Positions 47,322 to 55,227 of a stretch of 64,000 bases of DNA are shown here, one piece after another. The stretch comes from Roseivivax jejudonensis (GTDB lineage: Bacteria; Pseudomonadota; Alphaproteobacteria; Rhodobacterales; Rhodobacteraceae). Made by a program: the position numbers and the translations under genes. Location: positions 868,001-932,000 of the forward strand of contig NZ_FWFK01000001.1 in assembly GCF_900172265.1 (NCBI RefSeq), written 5' to 3'. How positions within the stretch are numbered: position 1 is the stretch's first letter; the number at the start of each line of letters is the position of its first letter. Under the pieces are notes generated by a model. The model searched no databases, was not told the origin of the DNA, and was given only the letters and a program-made list of their open reading frames with translations.

Positions 47322-47478
47322 TCTGGCCTCCTCTTGCGTTCGTTATGAACCAACATGATCCCTATTGTGGGCGCCGGTCGTGAATGGGCGGTTAATGGCC
47401 GCAGGGCGGACGCTTGCACCTGACGCGCGCGGCGGTGCATATCCCCGCCATTGCGGCGCGAGGACGAGGAGACCCATC

Positions 47479-47883
47479 ATGATCGGCCGGCTGAACCATG
47501 TTGCCATCGCGGTGCCCGATCTCGAGGCGGCCGCGGCGCAATATCGCGACACGCTCGGGGCGTCGGTCGGCGCGCCGCAGGACGAGCCCGATCACGGCGT
47601 GACCGTCGTCTTCATCGAGCTGCCCAACACCAAGATCGAGCTGCTCTACCCGCTGGGTGAGGACAGCCCGATTCGCGGCTTTCTCGACAAGAATCCCTCC
47701 GGCGGGATTCATCACGTCTGCTACGAGGTGGACGACATCCTGGTCGCGCGCGACCGGTTGAAGTCGCAGGGCGCCCGCGTGCTGGGCTCAGGCGAGCCGA
47801 AGATCGGCGCGCATGGCAAGCCGGTGCTGTTCCTGCACCCGAAGGATTTCAACGGGTGCCTCGTCGAGCTGGAGCAGGTCTGA
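47479..47883 (+). CDS. mce: Methylmalonyl-CoA epimerase
   Basis: Interconverts (R)- and (S)-methylmalonyl-CoA in propionyl-CoA assimilation and the ethylmalonyl-CoA route. The 134 residues form two glyoxalase-fold beta-alpha modules with the metal ligands in LNHVAIAVPDL (His), KIELLYPL (Glu), GIHHVCYEVDD (His) and CLVELEQV (Glu). GAGGAG precedes the ATG at 47479; the longer open frame from 47365 has no support. Its stop overlaps the start of the DUF1467 gene (TGATG), a pairing often seen in Rhodobacterales. Confidence 0.94.
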   Translation: MIGRLNHVAIAVPDLEAAAAQYRDTLGASVGAPQDEPDHGVTVVFIELPNTKIELLYPLGEDSPIRGFLDKNPSGGIHHVCYEVDDILVARDRLKSQGARVLGSGEPKIGAHGKPVLFLHPKDFNGCLVELEQV

Positions 47884-48179
47884 TGTCCATCGCCTCGGCC
47901 ATCGTTCTCTACGCGGTCTTCTGGTTCCTGATCTTCCTGATCGCCATTCCGATCCGGCTCACCACCCAGGGCGACGCCGGGGAGGTCGTTCCGGGAACGC
48001 ACTCGGCCTCGCCCGAGGTGCACAATCTCGGGCGCAAGGCCTGGATCACGACCGTCGTCGCGGCCGTGCTGTGGGTGATCGTGGCGGGCATCATCGTGTC
48101 GGGGGTCATCAGCGTCCGCGACATCGATTTCTTCAACCGGATGGGGCCCGGGCCTGAAGTCCGTGAAACAGGTGGGTGA
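47883..48179 (+). CDS. DUF1467 family small membrane protein
   Basis: 98 residues with two membrane helices (VLYAVFWFLIFLIAIPIRL near 8-26 and WITTVVAAVLWVIVAGIIVSGVI near 53-75) around a short loop with EVVPGTHSASPEVHNLGRK. This matches the DUF1467 layout. It is coupled to the epimerase gene by TGATG. The function is unknown. Its last 47 bases overlap the end of the convergent EI24 gene. Confidence 0.88.
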   Translation: MSIASAIVLYAVFWFLIFLIAIPIRLTTQGDAGEVVPGTHSASPEVHNLGRKAWITTVVAAVLWVIVAGIIVSGVISVRDIDFFNRMGPGPEVRETGG

Positions 48180-48837
48180 AGGTCGCGGCGCCGAGGATCG
48201 GCACCAGCAGGTTCACCACCGGAACCGATAGCGGCAGCGCCATCAGGATCCCCGCGACCCAGATGACGCCGCCATGGCGCCGGCGCAGGATCATCGCCTT
48301 CTCTCGTCCGACGCGCCGGATCGCGGCCAGCGTGTAGTATTCCCGACCGAGGAGGTAGCCGTTCATCGCCCAGAAGATCAGTGGCGAGAGCGGCGGCAGC
48401 ATCAGGTAGATCACGAAGGCGGCGAGGTTCGCCGCGATCAGGACACCGAGAAAGCCCAGCGTGTCGCGCACCTGGTCGGTGAACGGCACGCGCCCGGCCG
48501 GTGGCAGCGCCGGGTAGTGCCGGTCCTCCACCGCCTGCGCGACCTCGTCGAGAAACATCGAGGTGATGGCCGACGCGACCGGCACCATCAGAAAGATCGA
48601 CATCAGGAGCATCAGCAGGATCGACCCGGCGCTCAGCAGATCGTCGATCCACCGGACCTCGCCGATGAGCGGCAGGGTCAGCGTCTCGGGCGATAGCCAG
48701 CCCACGAGCCACAGGAACGCGGCATAGAACACGAAGAGAAGCGCGACCGTCAGCGCGAGACCGAGGTAGAGAACGCGGCGAAAGCGCCGATCCTCCGCCA
48801 GCTGGCCCAGAGAGCGCAGGAACGCGCCGACGATCAT
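48133..48837 (-). CDS. EI24/CysZ-like membrane protein
   Basis: 234 residues with at least four strong membrane helices (VLYLGLALTVALLFVFYAAFLWLVG, ILLMLLMSIFLMVPVASAI, LIAANLAAFVIYLMLPPL, VIWVAGILMALPLSVPVVNLLV) and the conserved NGYLLGREYYTLAAIRR segment of the EI24 domain. CysZ in this superfamily is a sulfate importer, but no cys genes are nearby, so transport of sulfate is not established. Its start overlaps the stop of the upstream nitroreductase gene by 4 bases (ATGA). Its 3' end overlaps the convergent DUF1467 gene by 47 bases. Confidence 0.86.
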   Translation of the reverse strand: MIVGAFLRSLGQLAEDRRFRRVLYLGLALTVALLFVFYAAFLWLVGWLSPETLTLPLIGEVRWIDDLLSAGSILLMLLMSIFLMVPVASAITSMFLDEVAQAVEDRHYPALPPAGRVPFTDQVRDTLGFLGVLIAANLAAFVIYLMLPPLSPLIFWAMNGYLLGREYYTLAAIRRVGREKAMILRRRHGGVIWVAGILMALPLSVPVVNLLVPILGAATFTHLFHGLQARAPSG

Positions 48838-49412
48838 GCCTCGACCCAGGTGGTGATCGCCTCGATGTCGGGGCGCGGACGCTCGGGCGGCACCGATCCC
48901 TCGGTTCCGATATGCACGAACCCGGCGATGCGCTCGTTCGCCTCGAGGCCGAGATGCCCGGCAACGAAGCCCCGGTCATGCGCCACCCACCCCGACAGCC
49001 AGTTGGCGCCCCATCCGGCCGCCAGCGCCGCGTTCAACAGCGCGAGGCAGACCGCGCCGGCGGAATAGGTCTGTTCGATCGGCGGGATCTTGGCCGATTC
49101 GCGCTGGATCTCGACCACCGCGACGCAGAGCGGGCTGTCGGCGAATTGCGCGCGGCCCTTGGCCGCCTGCTCCGCCCCGAGCTTGAGCGTCTCGGCGCGG
49201 TCGAGCGCCGCTTCGGCCAGCCGTGCCAGCGCCGGTTCGCGCAGCACGAGGAATCGCCAGGGCTCCAGCTTGCCATGATCGGGCGATCGCGCCGCGGCGG
49301 TCAGCATTTCGCGCAGGCTTTCGTCATCGGGCGCGGGCGCCCTCAGCGTCTTGGCCGGCCGCGACCGCCGGGTCAGCAGGAAGTCGAGTGCGGCGTCGTT
49401 GCGGTGCGGCAT
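48834..49412 (-). CDS. Nitroreductase-family flavoprotein
   Basis: 192 residues of the FMN-binding nitroreductase fold: TRRSRPAKTL near 13, AARSPDHGKLEPWRFLVL near 40-57, GAVCLALLNAALAAGWGANWLSGW near 122-145, and GFVHIGT near 165. This matches the smaller YdjA-like oxidoreductases that reduce nitro or quinone compounds with NAD(P)H. AAGGA lies upstream of the ATG, at the base of a hairpin described separately. It is followed by the EI24 gene with a 4-base overlap. Confidence 0.9.
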   Translation of the reverse strand: MPHRNDAALDFLLTRRSRPAKTLRAPAPDDESLREMLTAAARSPDHGKLEPWRFLVLREPALARLAEAALDRAETLKLGAEQAAKGRAQFADSPLCVAVVEIQRESAKIPPIEQTYSAGAVCLALLNAALAAGWGANWLSGWVAHDRGFVAGHLGLEANERIAGFVHIGTEGSVPPERPRPDIEAITTWVEA

Positions 49413-49423
49413 GCCAAATCATC

Positions 49424-49472
49424 CTTGAAACCCCTGTGCCGCTACTTCGGCAATCGGCGCTTGGGTTTCAAG
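49424..49472 (-). promoter_or_regulatory. Stem-loop in the nitroreductase leader touching its ribosome binding site
   Basis: A perfect 10-base inverted repeat (CTTGAAACCC at 49424-49433, GGGTTTCAAG at 49463-49472) encloses a 29-base loop that holds a smaller GCCG/CGGC stem. On the minus strand the 3' arm ends in CAAG, directly followed by GATGATTTGGC and the ATG, so the AAGGA ribosome site partly lies in the stem. It could control translation or be a 3' end of the gene upstream; no T tract follows. Confidence 0.45.
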
Positions 49473-49534
49473 CGCTTCCGGCCCACCGTCGCGGCGCGCC
49501 AATTCAACGACAGGCCGCGCGGTTCCGGTCCGGA

Positions 49535-49771
49535 TCAGCGGGACTTCGTGCGCGAATAGACGCCCTCGGGCAGTTGGATCGCCGCGGCGAGGTCGCGCAT
49601 CTGGCTGATCGACAGGGTGATTCGGCTCACGCTGTCGGTGCGCGGATCGTATTGCTCGACGGTGATGCACTCCTCGAAGGAGTTGACGATCACGTCTTCC
49701 TGCAGGGGCGCCGCGCCTTCGTCGACGAGGGTGACGACGGTGGCGTCGAAATCGTGCTCTACACTGAACAT
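49535..49771 (-). CDS. Uncharacterised small protein (78 residues)
   Basis: A soluble acidic protein, likely beta-rich: FDATVVTLVDEGAAPLQEDVIV, then EECITVEQYDPRTDSVSRITLSI and a short C-terminal helix with MRDLAAAIQLPEG. The frame has core-genome codon use and sits tightly (9 bases) downstream of the DCC-family gene, so it is probably real and cotranscribed. Family not recognised. Confidence 0.6.
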   Translation of the reverse strand: MFSVEHDFDATVVTLVDEGAAPLQEDVIVNSFEECITVEQYDPRTDSVSRITLSISQMRDLAAAIQLPEGVYSRTKSR

Positions 49772-49780
49772 GTCCCGAGC

Positions 49781-50164
49781 CTAGCCGCGGTGCACGGCCT
49801 TGCCTAGCCTCTCGCGCCGGCGATGCAGGGCAAAGAGCGCCGGCGCCGCTGCGTAGTCATAGAGAATGTCCGCCACCTGGCGCACGCCCGGCGTTTCGAT
49901 CACGCGGGCCAGCCAGCGCAGGCGTGGGATTCGCCGCCACACGCGGGTAAAGGCCGGAACGCCATCGTAGAGCGTGCCGTCCTCCAACACGTGAAAGCGG
50001 CGCGCTGCATCCCGTTTCGTCAACCCGAAGTCGGACAGCTCGCCCTCCGAAAGGCCGCGATAGCCGATGTCGGGATCGTCCGCGGTCATCCGCTTGTAGC
50101 CGGCGACCTCGCGGGCGCAGATCGGGCAGGTGTCGTTGTAGATCACGGTCAGAGCGCGCGTCAT
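49781..50164 (-). CDS. DCC-family (DUF393) thiol-disulfide oxidoreductase-like protein
   Basis: 127 residues starting with the family hallmark: VIYNDTCPICAREV, where the N-terminal strand is followed by D-x-x-C-x-x-C. The rest (PDIGYRGLSEGELSDFGLTKRDAARRFHVLEDGTLYDGVPAFTRVWRRIP) fits the DUF393/YuxK group, which is related to thioredoxin-like folds. The role is not known. It is divergent from the M48 protease gene. Confidence 0.9.
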   Translation of the reverse strand: MTRALTVIYNDTCPICAREVAGYKRMTADDPDIGYRGLSEGELSDFGLTKRDAARRFHVLEDGTLYDGVPAFTRVWRRIPRLRWLARVIETPGVRQVADILYDYAAAPALFALHRRRERLGKAVHRG

Positions 50165-50281
50165 GGCATATGACGTAGCCGCGCGGACGCATGCGCCAAG
50201 ACGTGATCAAAAAGGTGTGGCCCCGCACCAGAGCGGGGAATAGGTCTGGAAGCTATAGCCTTCGCGACGACGGAGCCGCCC

Positions 50282-51016
50282 ATGCGCTGGATCCTGCCCT
50301 TTCTCTTCGCCCTCCTCGCAGCCTGTGCGCCGATCTACGTGCAGCAGAGCCCGGGAGGTAGCTCTCCGCAGAGCGCACCACGGCCCGAGACCCGCACCGC
50401 CGCCGGTCCGCCGACGGATGCCCGCGCACAGGCGGCGGCGCGCACCTTCGTCGAGGTGACGCGCACGGTGGAACCACTCGCCGAGGCCGAGTGCCGCCGC
50501 GTGTCCCCGCAGCAGAACTGCAACTTCATCATCGTCGTCGATGACCGGCCCGGGCAGCCGCCGAACGCGTTCCAGACCGTCGACCGCGCCGGGCGGCCGA
50601 TCCTCGCGTTCAACCTCGCGCTCATCGCGTCGGTCGAGAATGCGGACGAACTCGCCTTCGTCATGGGACACGAGGCCTCGCACCACATCCTCGGCCATCT
50701 CGCGCGGAGCCAGCAGAACGCGGCGGTCGGCGCGGTCGTGTTCTCGGGTCTCGCCGCGATGACCGGCGCAGGCGAAGAAGCCGTGCGATCCGCCGAGCGC
50801 TTCGGCGCCGCGGTCGGCGCGCGCAGCTACTCCAAGGAATTCGAGCTGGAGGCCGACCAGCTCGGCACGATCATCACGAAACGGTCCGGCTACGATCCGA
50901 TCAACGGCGCGCGGTTCTTCACCCGAATTCCGGATCCCGGAAACCGCTTCCTCGGGACCCATCCGCCGAACTCGGCCCGGATCGACGTGGTGCGCCGGAC
51001 CGCCGCGCGCCTCTGA
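50282..51016 (+). CDS. M48-family metalloprotease lipoprotein
   Basis: 244 residues. The N terminus is a lipoprotein signal (MRWILPFLFALLAAC) with LAAC as the lipobox, so it is probably attached to an envelope membrane facing the periplasm. The zinc site is HEASHH near residue 136 (HExxH), with the third ligand in the EFELEADQLG segment near 196. It resembles short relatives of BepA/LoiP that handle outer-membrane protein quality control. It lies upstream of an FNR-type box and the DUF6455 gene. Confidence 0.92.
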   Translation: MRWILPFLFALLAACAPIYVQQSPGGSSPQSAPRPETRTAAGPPTDARAQAAARTFVEVTRTVEPLAEAECRRVSPQQNCNFIIVVDDRPGQPPNAFQTVDRAGRPILAFNLALIASVENADELAFVMGHEASHHILGHLARSQQNAAVGAVVFSGLAAMTGAGEEAVRSAERFGAAVGARSYSKEFELEADQLGTIITKRSGYDPINGARFFTRIPDPGNRFLGTHPPNSARIDVVRRTAARL

Positions 51017-51034
51017 CCGTGCCGTTCGGGCGCC

Positions 51035-51048
51035 TTGACCCAGATCAA
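51035..51048 (+). promoter_or_regulatory. FNR/FnrL-type box
   Basis: TTGACCCAGATCAA, within the longer palindrome CTTGA-N6-TCAAG. It fits the FNR consensus TTGAT-N4-ATCAA with one change. It is centred about 68 bases before the DUF6455 start, so the promoter of that gene is the probable target. Implies control by oxygen level. Confidence 0.65.
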
Positions 51049-51109
51049 GGCGCGCGCGACCCCGGCCCGGCATGCTCCGCCTCGTCAGATCGACCGGAGG
51101 ATGCCGACC

Positions 51110-51370
51110 ATGCTGAGCCGCGATGTATTGAAACGCCACGCCGCGCTGGTGGACCGCATGTCCGACACGCTGGGCATCGACCTCGAGGAACGCGCGCTGC
51201 GCGGAGACGTTCAGATCCCCGAGATCAACGACGCGGTCCTGGCCTGCGCCGGATGCAGCCAGCCCTATGCCTGCGAAAGCTGGCTCGCCAAGATGGCCGC
51301 GCCACAACCGGCCCCGCCCGAGTATTGCAGGAACGCCGACCTGTTCGCGCGCCTCTCGCCCGACGACTGA
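51110..51370 (+). CDS. DUF6455 family protein
   Basis: 86 residues from ATG 51110, chosen because GGAGG ends 8 bases before it; the in-frame ATG at 51101 directly abuts that site. It starts MLSRDVLKRHAALVDRMSDTLG and has four cysteines, in LACAGCSQPYACESW and PEYCRNADL, with the spacing of a small metal- or heme-related domain. The family is common in Rhodobacterales and its role is unknown. The FNR-type box upstream suggests use under low oxygen. Confidence 0.85.
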   Translation: MLSRDVLKRHAALVDRMSDTLGIDLEERALRGDVQIPEINDAVLACAGCSQPYACESWLAKMAAPQPAPPEYCRNADLFARLSPDD

Positions 51371-51394
51371 CGCACGCGCCCGTCCGTCAGCGTG

Positions 51395-52390
51395 TCAGTT
51401 GCGGTTGTCGCGCAGGTACTGGGCCGATTCCTTGATGTCGGAATACTGGCCGGACGGGCGGAACCGCCACAGATAGTCCGGCACGACCGCCTCGAGCGAC
51501 ATCGGCTCGATCCCGAGATCCGCGAAGGTCTTGGCATCGCCCGATACCACGTTGTCGCGGCGCAGGTTCGCCACCTGATCCGCGGTCAACGGCGCCGAGA
51601 TGAGGTCGAAGCTCATCCGCTGGAGCAGGCCGAACGCCCCGCCCATCATCGAGGCGATCCAGAACGGGATGTTCACGATCAGCTTGCGGCGCCGAATCAC
51701 GCTCAGCATGTAGACCATCAGCTCGCGGAACGTGTTCACGTCCGGCCCGCCCAGTTCGTAGGTTCCCGGTTCGGCCTCGCCGCGGATGCCCTTCACGGCC
51801 GCTGCCGCGACGTCATCGACATAGACCGGCTGGAACCGGGTACCGGCCCCGACGACGGGCAGGATCGGCCCCATCTTCGCCATCCCGGCGAACCGGTTGA
51901 AGAACTCGTCCTCGGGTCCGAAGACGATCGAGGGCCGCAGGATCACCGCGTTCGGATAGGCCTCGCGCACCGCCCGTTCGCCGGCGGCCTTTGTCCGCGC
52001 GTAGGCGCTTCGCGCCGAGTCGTCCGCGCCGATGGCCGAAATCTGAACGAGGTTCGGAACCCCGAGCTCGGTCGCGATCCGCGCAACGCGCTCCGCGCCG
52101 CCGGTCTGCACCGCCTCGAAGGTGTTCTTGCCGACCTCGGCAAGCAGCCCGACGCAGTTCACCACAGCGTCCGCGCCGCGCATCACGTCGCGCACGCTTT
52201 CGTCGTCGCGGATGTTGCAGAAGACCGGCTCGACCTGGCCGACCACGCCGTAGGGGCGCACCCAGATCGCATCGTTGGGGCGGCGCACGGCCACGCGGAC
52301 GCGCCAGCCCAGCTGCGCCATGCGACGCGCGATGTAGCGCCCGATGAAGCCGGATCCGCCGTAGATGGTGACGAGCTTCGCGTAGGGCAT
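51395..52390 (-). CDS. NAD(P)-binding epimerase-like protein of the complex I NDUFA9 family
   Basis: 331 residues of the atypical SDR fold. The nucleotide-binding motif VTIYGGSGFIGRYIARRMAQ lies at about 6-25, with ISAIGADDSARSAYARTKAAGE near 122-143 at the active-site place. In Rhodobacterales and mitochondria such proteins are accessory to respiratory complex I; the call rests on similarity to NDUFA9 and there are no nuo genes nearby. The start at 52390 is chosen for the proper N terminus; only a weak site precedes it. Confidence 0.85.
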   Translation of the reverse strand: MPYAKLVTIYGGSGFIGRYIARRMAQLGWRVRVAVRRPNDAIWVRPYGVVGQVEPVFCNIRDDESVRDVMRGADAVVNCVGLLAEVGKNTFEAVQTGGAERVARIATELGVPNLVQISAIGADDSARSAYARTKAAGERAVREAYPNAVILRPSIVFGPEDEFFNRFAGMAKMGPILPVVGAGTRFQPVYVDDVAAAAVKGIRGEAEPGTYELGGPDVNTFRELMVYMLSVIRRRKLIVNIPFWIASMMGGAFGLLQRMSFDLISAPLTADQVANLRRDNVVSGDAKTFADLGIEPMSLEAVVPDYLWRFRPSGQYSDIKESAQYLRDNRN

Positions 52391-52512
52391 CTCGGTCTCA
52401 CTTTCGTCTGGCGCCTGCGTTGACCCGCTATGTATCGGCGCCGGTCCGCCCGGACAAGCCGCCGCCGCGCCGCACCATGCGCCGCGCGGACCCGATGCCG
52501 GCAAAATCGCCG

Positions 52513-52541
52513 TTGACACTGTTCTGGCCCGGGTCTAAACG
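52513..52541 (+). promoter_or_regulatory. Promoter of tRNA-Leu
   Basis: TTGACA at 52513-52518 is a perfect -35 box, followed after 17 bases by TAAACG at 52536-52541. The predicted start of transcription is about 10 bases before the mature tRNA. Confidence 0.55.
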
Positions 52542-52558
52542 CCCCGGCACGCTCCCGT

Positions 52559-52644
52559 GCCCAGGTGGCGGAATGGTAGACGCGCCAGCTTCAGGTGCTG
52601 GTGTCCGTATGGACGTGGAGGTTCGAGTCCTCTCCTGGGCACCA
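52559..52644 (+). tRNA. tRNA-Leu(CAG)
   Basis: An 86-base class II tRNA. The acceptor arms GCCCAGG (52559-52565) and CCTGGGC (52634-52640) pair fully, followed by A and an encoded CCA. The anticodon arm is CCAGC-TTCAGGT-GCTGG, giving anticodon CAG. The long variable arm has the stem GTCC/GGAC, and the T arm contains GGTTCGAGTCC. The island begins directly at its 3' end. Confidence 0.96.
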
Positions 52645-52646
52645 AT

Positions 52647-52665
52647 CAACCCGCTTAACGGGTTG
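52647..52665 (+). terminator. Hairpin just after tRNA-Leu
   Basis: CAACCCG-CTTAA-CGGGTTG, a perfect 7-bp stem with a 5-base loop, followed by GTTAAG rather than a T run. A weak terminator for the tRNA, or part of the island attachment site. Confidence 0.45.
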
Positions 52666-52892
52666 GTTAAGAACAGATTTTATCAATCGCGCAAAGCTCT
52701 ATACACCCTTTGATCCACCCTGCTGCGCACGGTGACCGTTACGCTTTTGCACTCCTGTGGTCGGATGACTAGGGCCTGTAGAAGCTCACCATGATCATCG
52801 GGCCTCAGCGATTTTAGGCCGAGAACCCTCGGGTCACCTTATTTGCTCGCCGACGGTATAAATCTAAGCATCGTGAGTAACAGGCCTAACGC

Positions 52893-54095
52893 CTACTTCA
52901 TAAACAAGTACGCCACCAAACCAAAGGCTATGGTTATTGCCAGATTGAAAATTGTATTCCACCTCAACCTGAATCCCTGCAGAAGCCTGTTAACTGTTCG
53001 AACCACGACAAAGTCTGCGGGATCTGTCTTGTGAGTAAACATGACCCAGAAACAAGAAAGCAGGAGAGTATATCCAATTGCCCTAATTGGCTCTGACGCA
53101 ACGAATGTCGCGACATCAATCAGGCCGGAATGCACCTCGAATTCTGCAGATCCATCGAGGCGAGCATAGAATACAGCCGCCGTAAACAACCCCGCCAGCG
53201 CGAAGAAAAAGTTCCTGAATGTTTCGATGCTTGTGTATCGCTTTTGGTCGAAGTGTTTGATTTGCTCGCGAGACACCTCCAGCGACTTCTCAAGCTCATC
53301 GACATGAAACATTTTCGCACTTGGACTTCTCTCGCCATATGCGCGATAAAATGATTGAGCGTATGCCAATATACCTGCTGCCCTAAAAAGGGCTTTCTCA
53401 TTCTTGTAACGCTTAAATCTTATAATCGCTCGGTATAGGGAAAACAAAGTTTCATCGACCCAGCGCTCAGCACCAGCCTCATAACCCGCTGTCGGCACAA
53501 GCTTCGTGATAGCGTCGTGTGTTTGGTGATGGTGCTGATGAACATGACAAATGTCTTTCAAGAAATAGAAAGCTTGATTCGCCAAGACATACTCCAAGTG
53601 CGCTCCGAAGCCGTCTACGCGACCGACGTCCGAGAGCATTGAAACGCCACTCTTCCCGGGCCTTTCAATGCTTACCGCAACCGCCCAGCAAGCGGATTCT
53701 CTTGTATCTCTTTTGAGTCTTTCGTTGAAGCTGTCGTCATCCGATTTGAACCACGCCTTTAAGCGCTGGATCAAGTCCGAGTTCTTTGCTTGTGGAACGA
53801 CAAAGACAGTTCCCGAGCTCTCTTCACCATCATCAGAAACTGATAGCTCAAGAACGAACCAGAAGTTACCACTTATGCCGATCAGGTGATTGGCGAGAAA
53901 CTCTCGGAAGAATTTTGCTACGTCCGTGCCTTCGGAATAAGGGACCAGTACATCCAAAAGATCACGCCGCTGCAGCACGAAGACTGTTCGGCCAATATCT
54001 TTCCGCACACACCTATTGGGAAAAGAACCTGTGCCAATTGTTGTGAAGGACAGATTTCCGGTTACCGTCGGAACCCAACCAAGGTAATCGTGCAT
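52893..54095 (-). CDS. Uncharacterised protein with histidine-rich motif and three C-terminal membrane helices
   Basis: 400 residues. The first 290 are soluble, with a beta-rich start (FTTIGTGSFPNRC, VFVLQRRDLLDVLV, GNFWFVLELSVSDDGEESSGTVFVV), a helical middle, and a striking CHVHQHHHQTHD cluster at about 182-193 that could bind a metal. Three membrane helices close the protein (about 292-313, 335-353 and 378-399). Its ATG overlaps by one base the stop of the upstream small membrane gene (TAATG), so the two form a unit. Codon use is AT-richer than in the core. I recognise no family; an effector of an anti-phage or stress system is only a guess from location and layout. Confidence 0.65.
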   Translation of the reverse strand: MHDYLGWVPTVTGNLSFTTIGTGSFPNRCVRKDIGRTVFVLQRRDLLDVLVPYSEGTDVAKFFREFLANHLIGISGNFWFVLELSVSDDGEESSGTVFVVPQAKNSDLIQRLKAWFKSDDDSFNERLKRDTRESACWAVAVSIERPGKSGVSMLSDVGRVDGFGAHLEYVLANQAFYFLKDICHVHQHHHQTHDAITKLVPTAGYEAGAERWVDETLFSLYRAIIRFKRYKNEKALFRAAGILAYAQSFYRAYGERSPSAKMFHVDELEKSLEVSREQIKHFDQKRYTSIETFRNFFFALAGLFTAAVFYARLDGSAEFEVHSGLIDVATFVASEPIRAIGYTLLLSCFWVMFTHKTDPADFVVVRTVNRLLQGFRLRWNTIFNLAITIAFGLVAYLFMK

Positions 54096-54403
54096 TAAAT
54101 CGCGCGGCGCCCGATCACATCATCGATGGCTTCTGTGCTTAGCCGTCTCTGCTCTTCCAATTTTCCAGTCTTGAGATTGATCGCTACGCCGTGGCTTGCA
54201 CGACCGTCAATATCTTCAACGTCAGACCTCAGCCGACCACTCCAAACAGACCAAATATCGGTTGGAGTAATGCGTCGATTGGCTTCATACGCGTCACGAC
54301 CCCATACAAGGGTTCGTATTGTTATAAACGCAAATGCAAGTGCGAGGACACCAGAGGACACGCCGATTAAAGTTCTGATAACTTCGATAGAAATATCAAG
54401 CAT
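54095..54403 (-). CDS. Small single-helix membrane protein, partner of the 52893-54095 gene
   Basis: About 102 residues from ATG 54403 (MLDISIEVIRTLIG). One membrane helix (about 12-32, SSGVLALAFAFITIRTLVW) is followed by a hydrophilic tail with WSVWSGRLRSDVEDIDGRASHG and a basic end. The frame is open upstream to 54514, but those residues do not look like protein and no better start is visible; neither start has a strong ribosome site. Its stop overlaps the start of the larger membrane gene by one base. Family unknown. Confidence 0.5.
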   Translation of the reverse strand: MLDISIEVIRTLIGVSSGVLALAFAFITIRTLVWGRDAYEANRRITPTDIWSVWSGRLRSDVEDIDGRASHGVAINLKTGKLEEQRRLSTEAIDDVIGRRAI

Positions 54404-54529
54404 GGTTTTCCACTGTGCGAGACGCAAACTTCCTTCCGAATCAAAGCGGCCGGGAGTCCCGGCCGTGTGAGTAAGGTAGTAGCGAAGACGTCGATTGTAA
54501 AGTTTAAACCGCAACGCGAACCTTGCACG

Positions 54530-55045
54530 TCAACTCGGTAGCGAAATGAGCGAACTATCAGCGAGCGGCCGTTGAAGCCTTTGAGCGTCACCCCGAGACG
54601 CAGCCAGCCAAGCTTCTCGCTCAACCGTCGTTGTCAGGGTGACCGGCATCGCCGTCGGGTGAACGTTCGCGACCTCGGCGTTCGGCTCGGTCGCAAGAAA
54701 CCCGTACAGGTCCGCCGTTACCTCGCCTTCCTTCATCTTTCGCACAGACGTCCAGCCTGGCACGAAGATCCCAGCGAAGAAGGCAATCGGCCGCGTCTCA
54801 TCGAGCGCGAACCAGACCGGCTCATATCTTCCCTCAGCGTTCCGGCTTGGCTCCGAGAACGCCGTTAACGGAACAAGACAACGATGCTGCGGCCTGAGCC
54901 AGCGCCGCCAGTGCCGTGACTTGGTGTTCCGGACGTTGGTAACGCCCTTGTCCACCTTCTTGCCCTTCAGAGCGAACTGAGGCGACGACGACCCGAAGCT
55001 TGCCCGCCTGGTGTTTGATTGCCGCCAAGGGGCGCGGCCCATCAA
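54530..55045 (-). pseudogene. SRAP (YedK/HMCES-like) gene lacking its 5' end
   Basis: The open frame matches the SOS-response-associated peptidase family from its middle onward: FALKGKKVDKGVTNVRN, SRHWRRWL, RCLVPLTAFSEP (near the catalytic Glu), VWFALDETRPIAFFAGI, FLATEPNAEVANVHPTAMPV (active His). SRAP proteins need Cys2, which forms the DNA crosslink to abasic sites, and about 60 residues before the ALKG segment; neither is present in this frame and no MC start is seen in the 100 bases upstream in any frame. The encoded product could not form the crosslink, so it is probably a broken remnant. Its presence suits an island or prophage. Confidence 0.65.
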
Positions 55046-55227
55046 TCTGGGGCAGCCGCCCTAACGACCTCATAGAGGCCGCGAACCTCATATTGGACCG
55101 GACATGAGAAAACCGAACAGACCTTGCAAAAAGTCGGTCAAGGGATGAAGCGTATCTTGGAGTTTAGACTGAAGGGCGCTACGCTACGAAGATTGTGATT
55201 TGATCCTCTTCAGGAGAACAATCAAAA

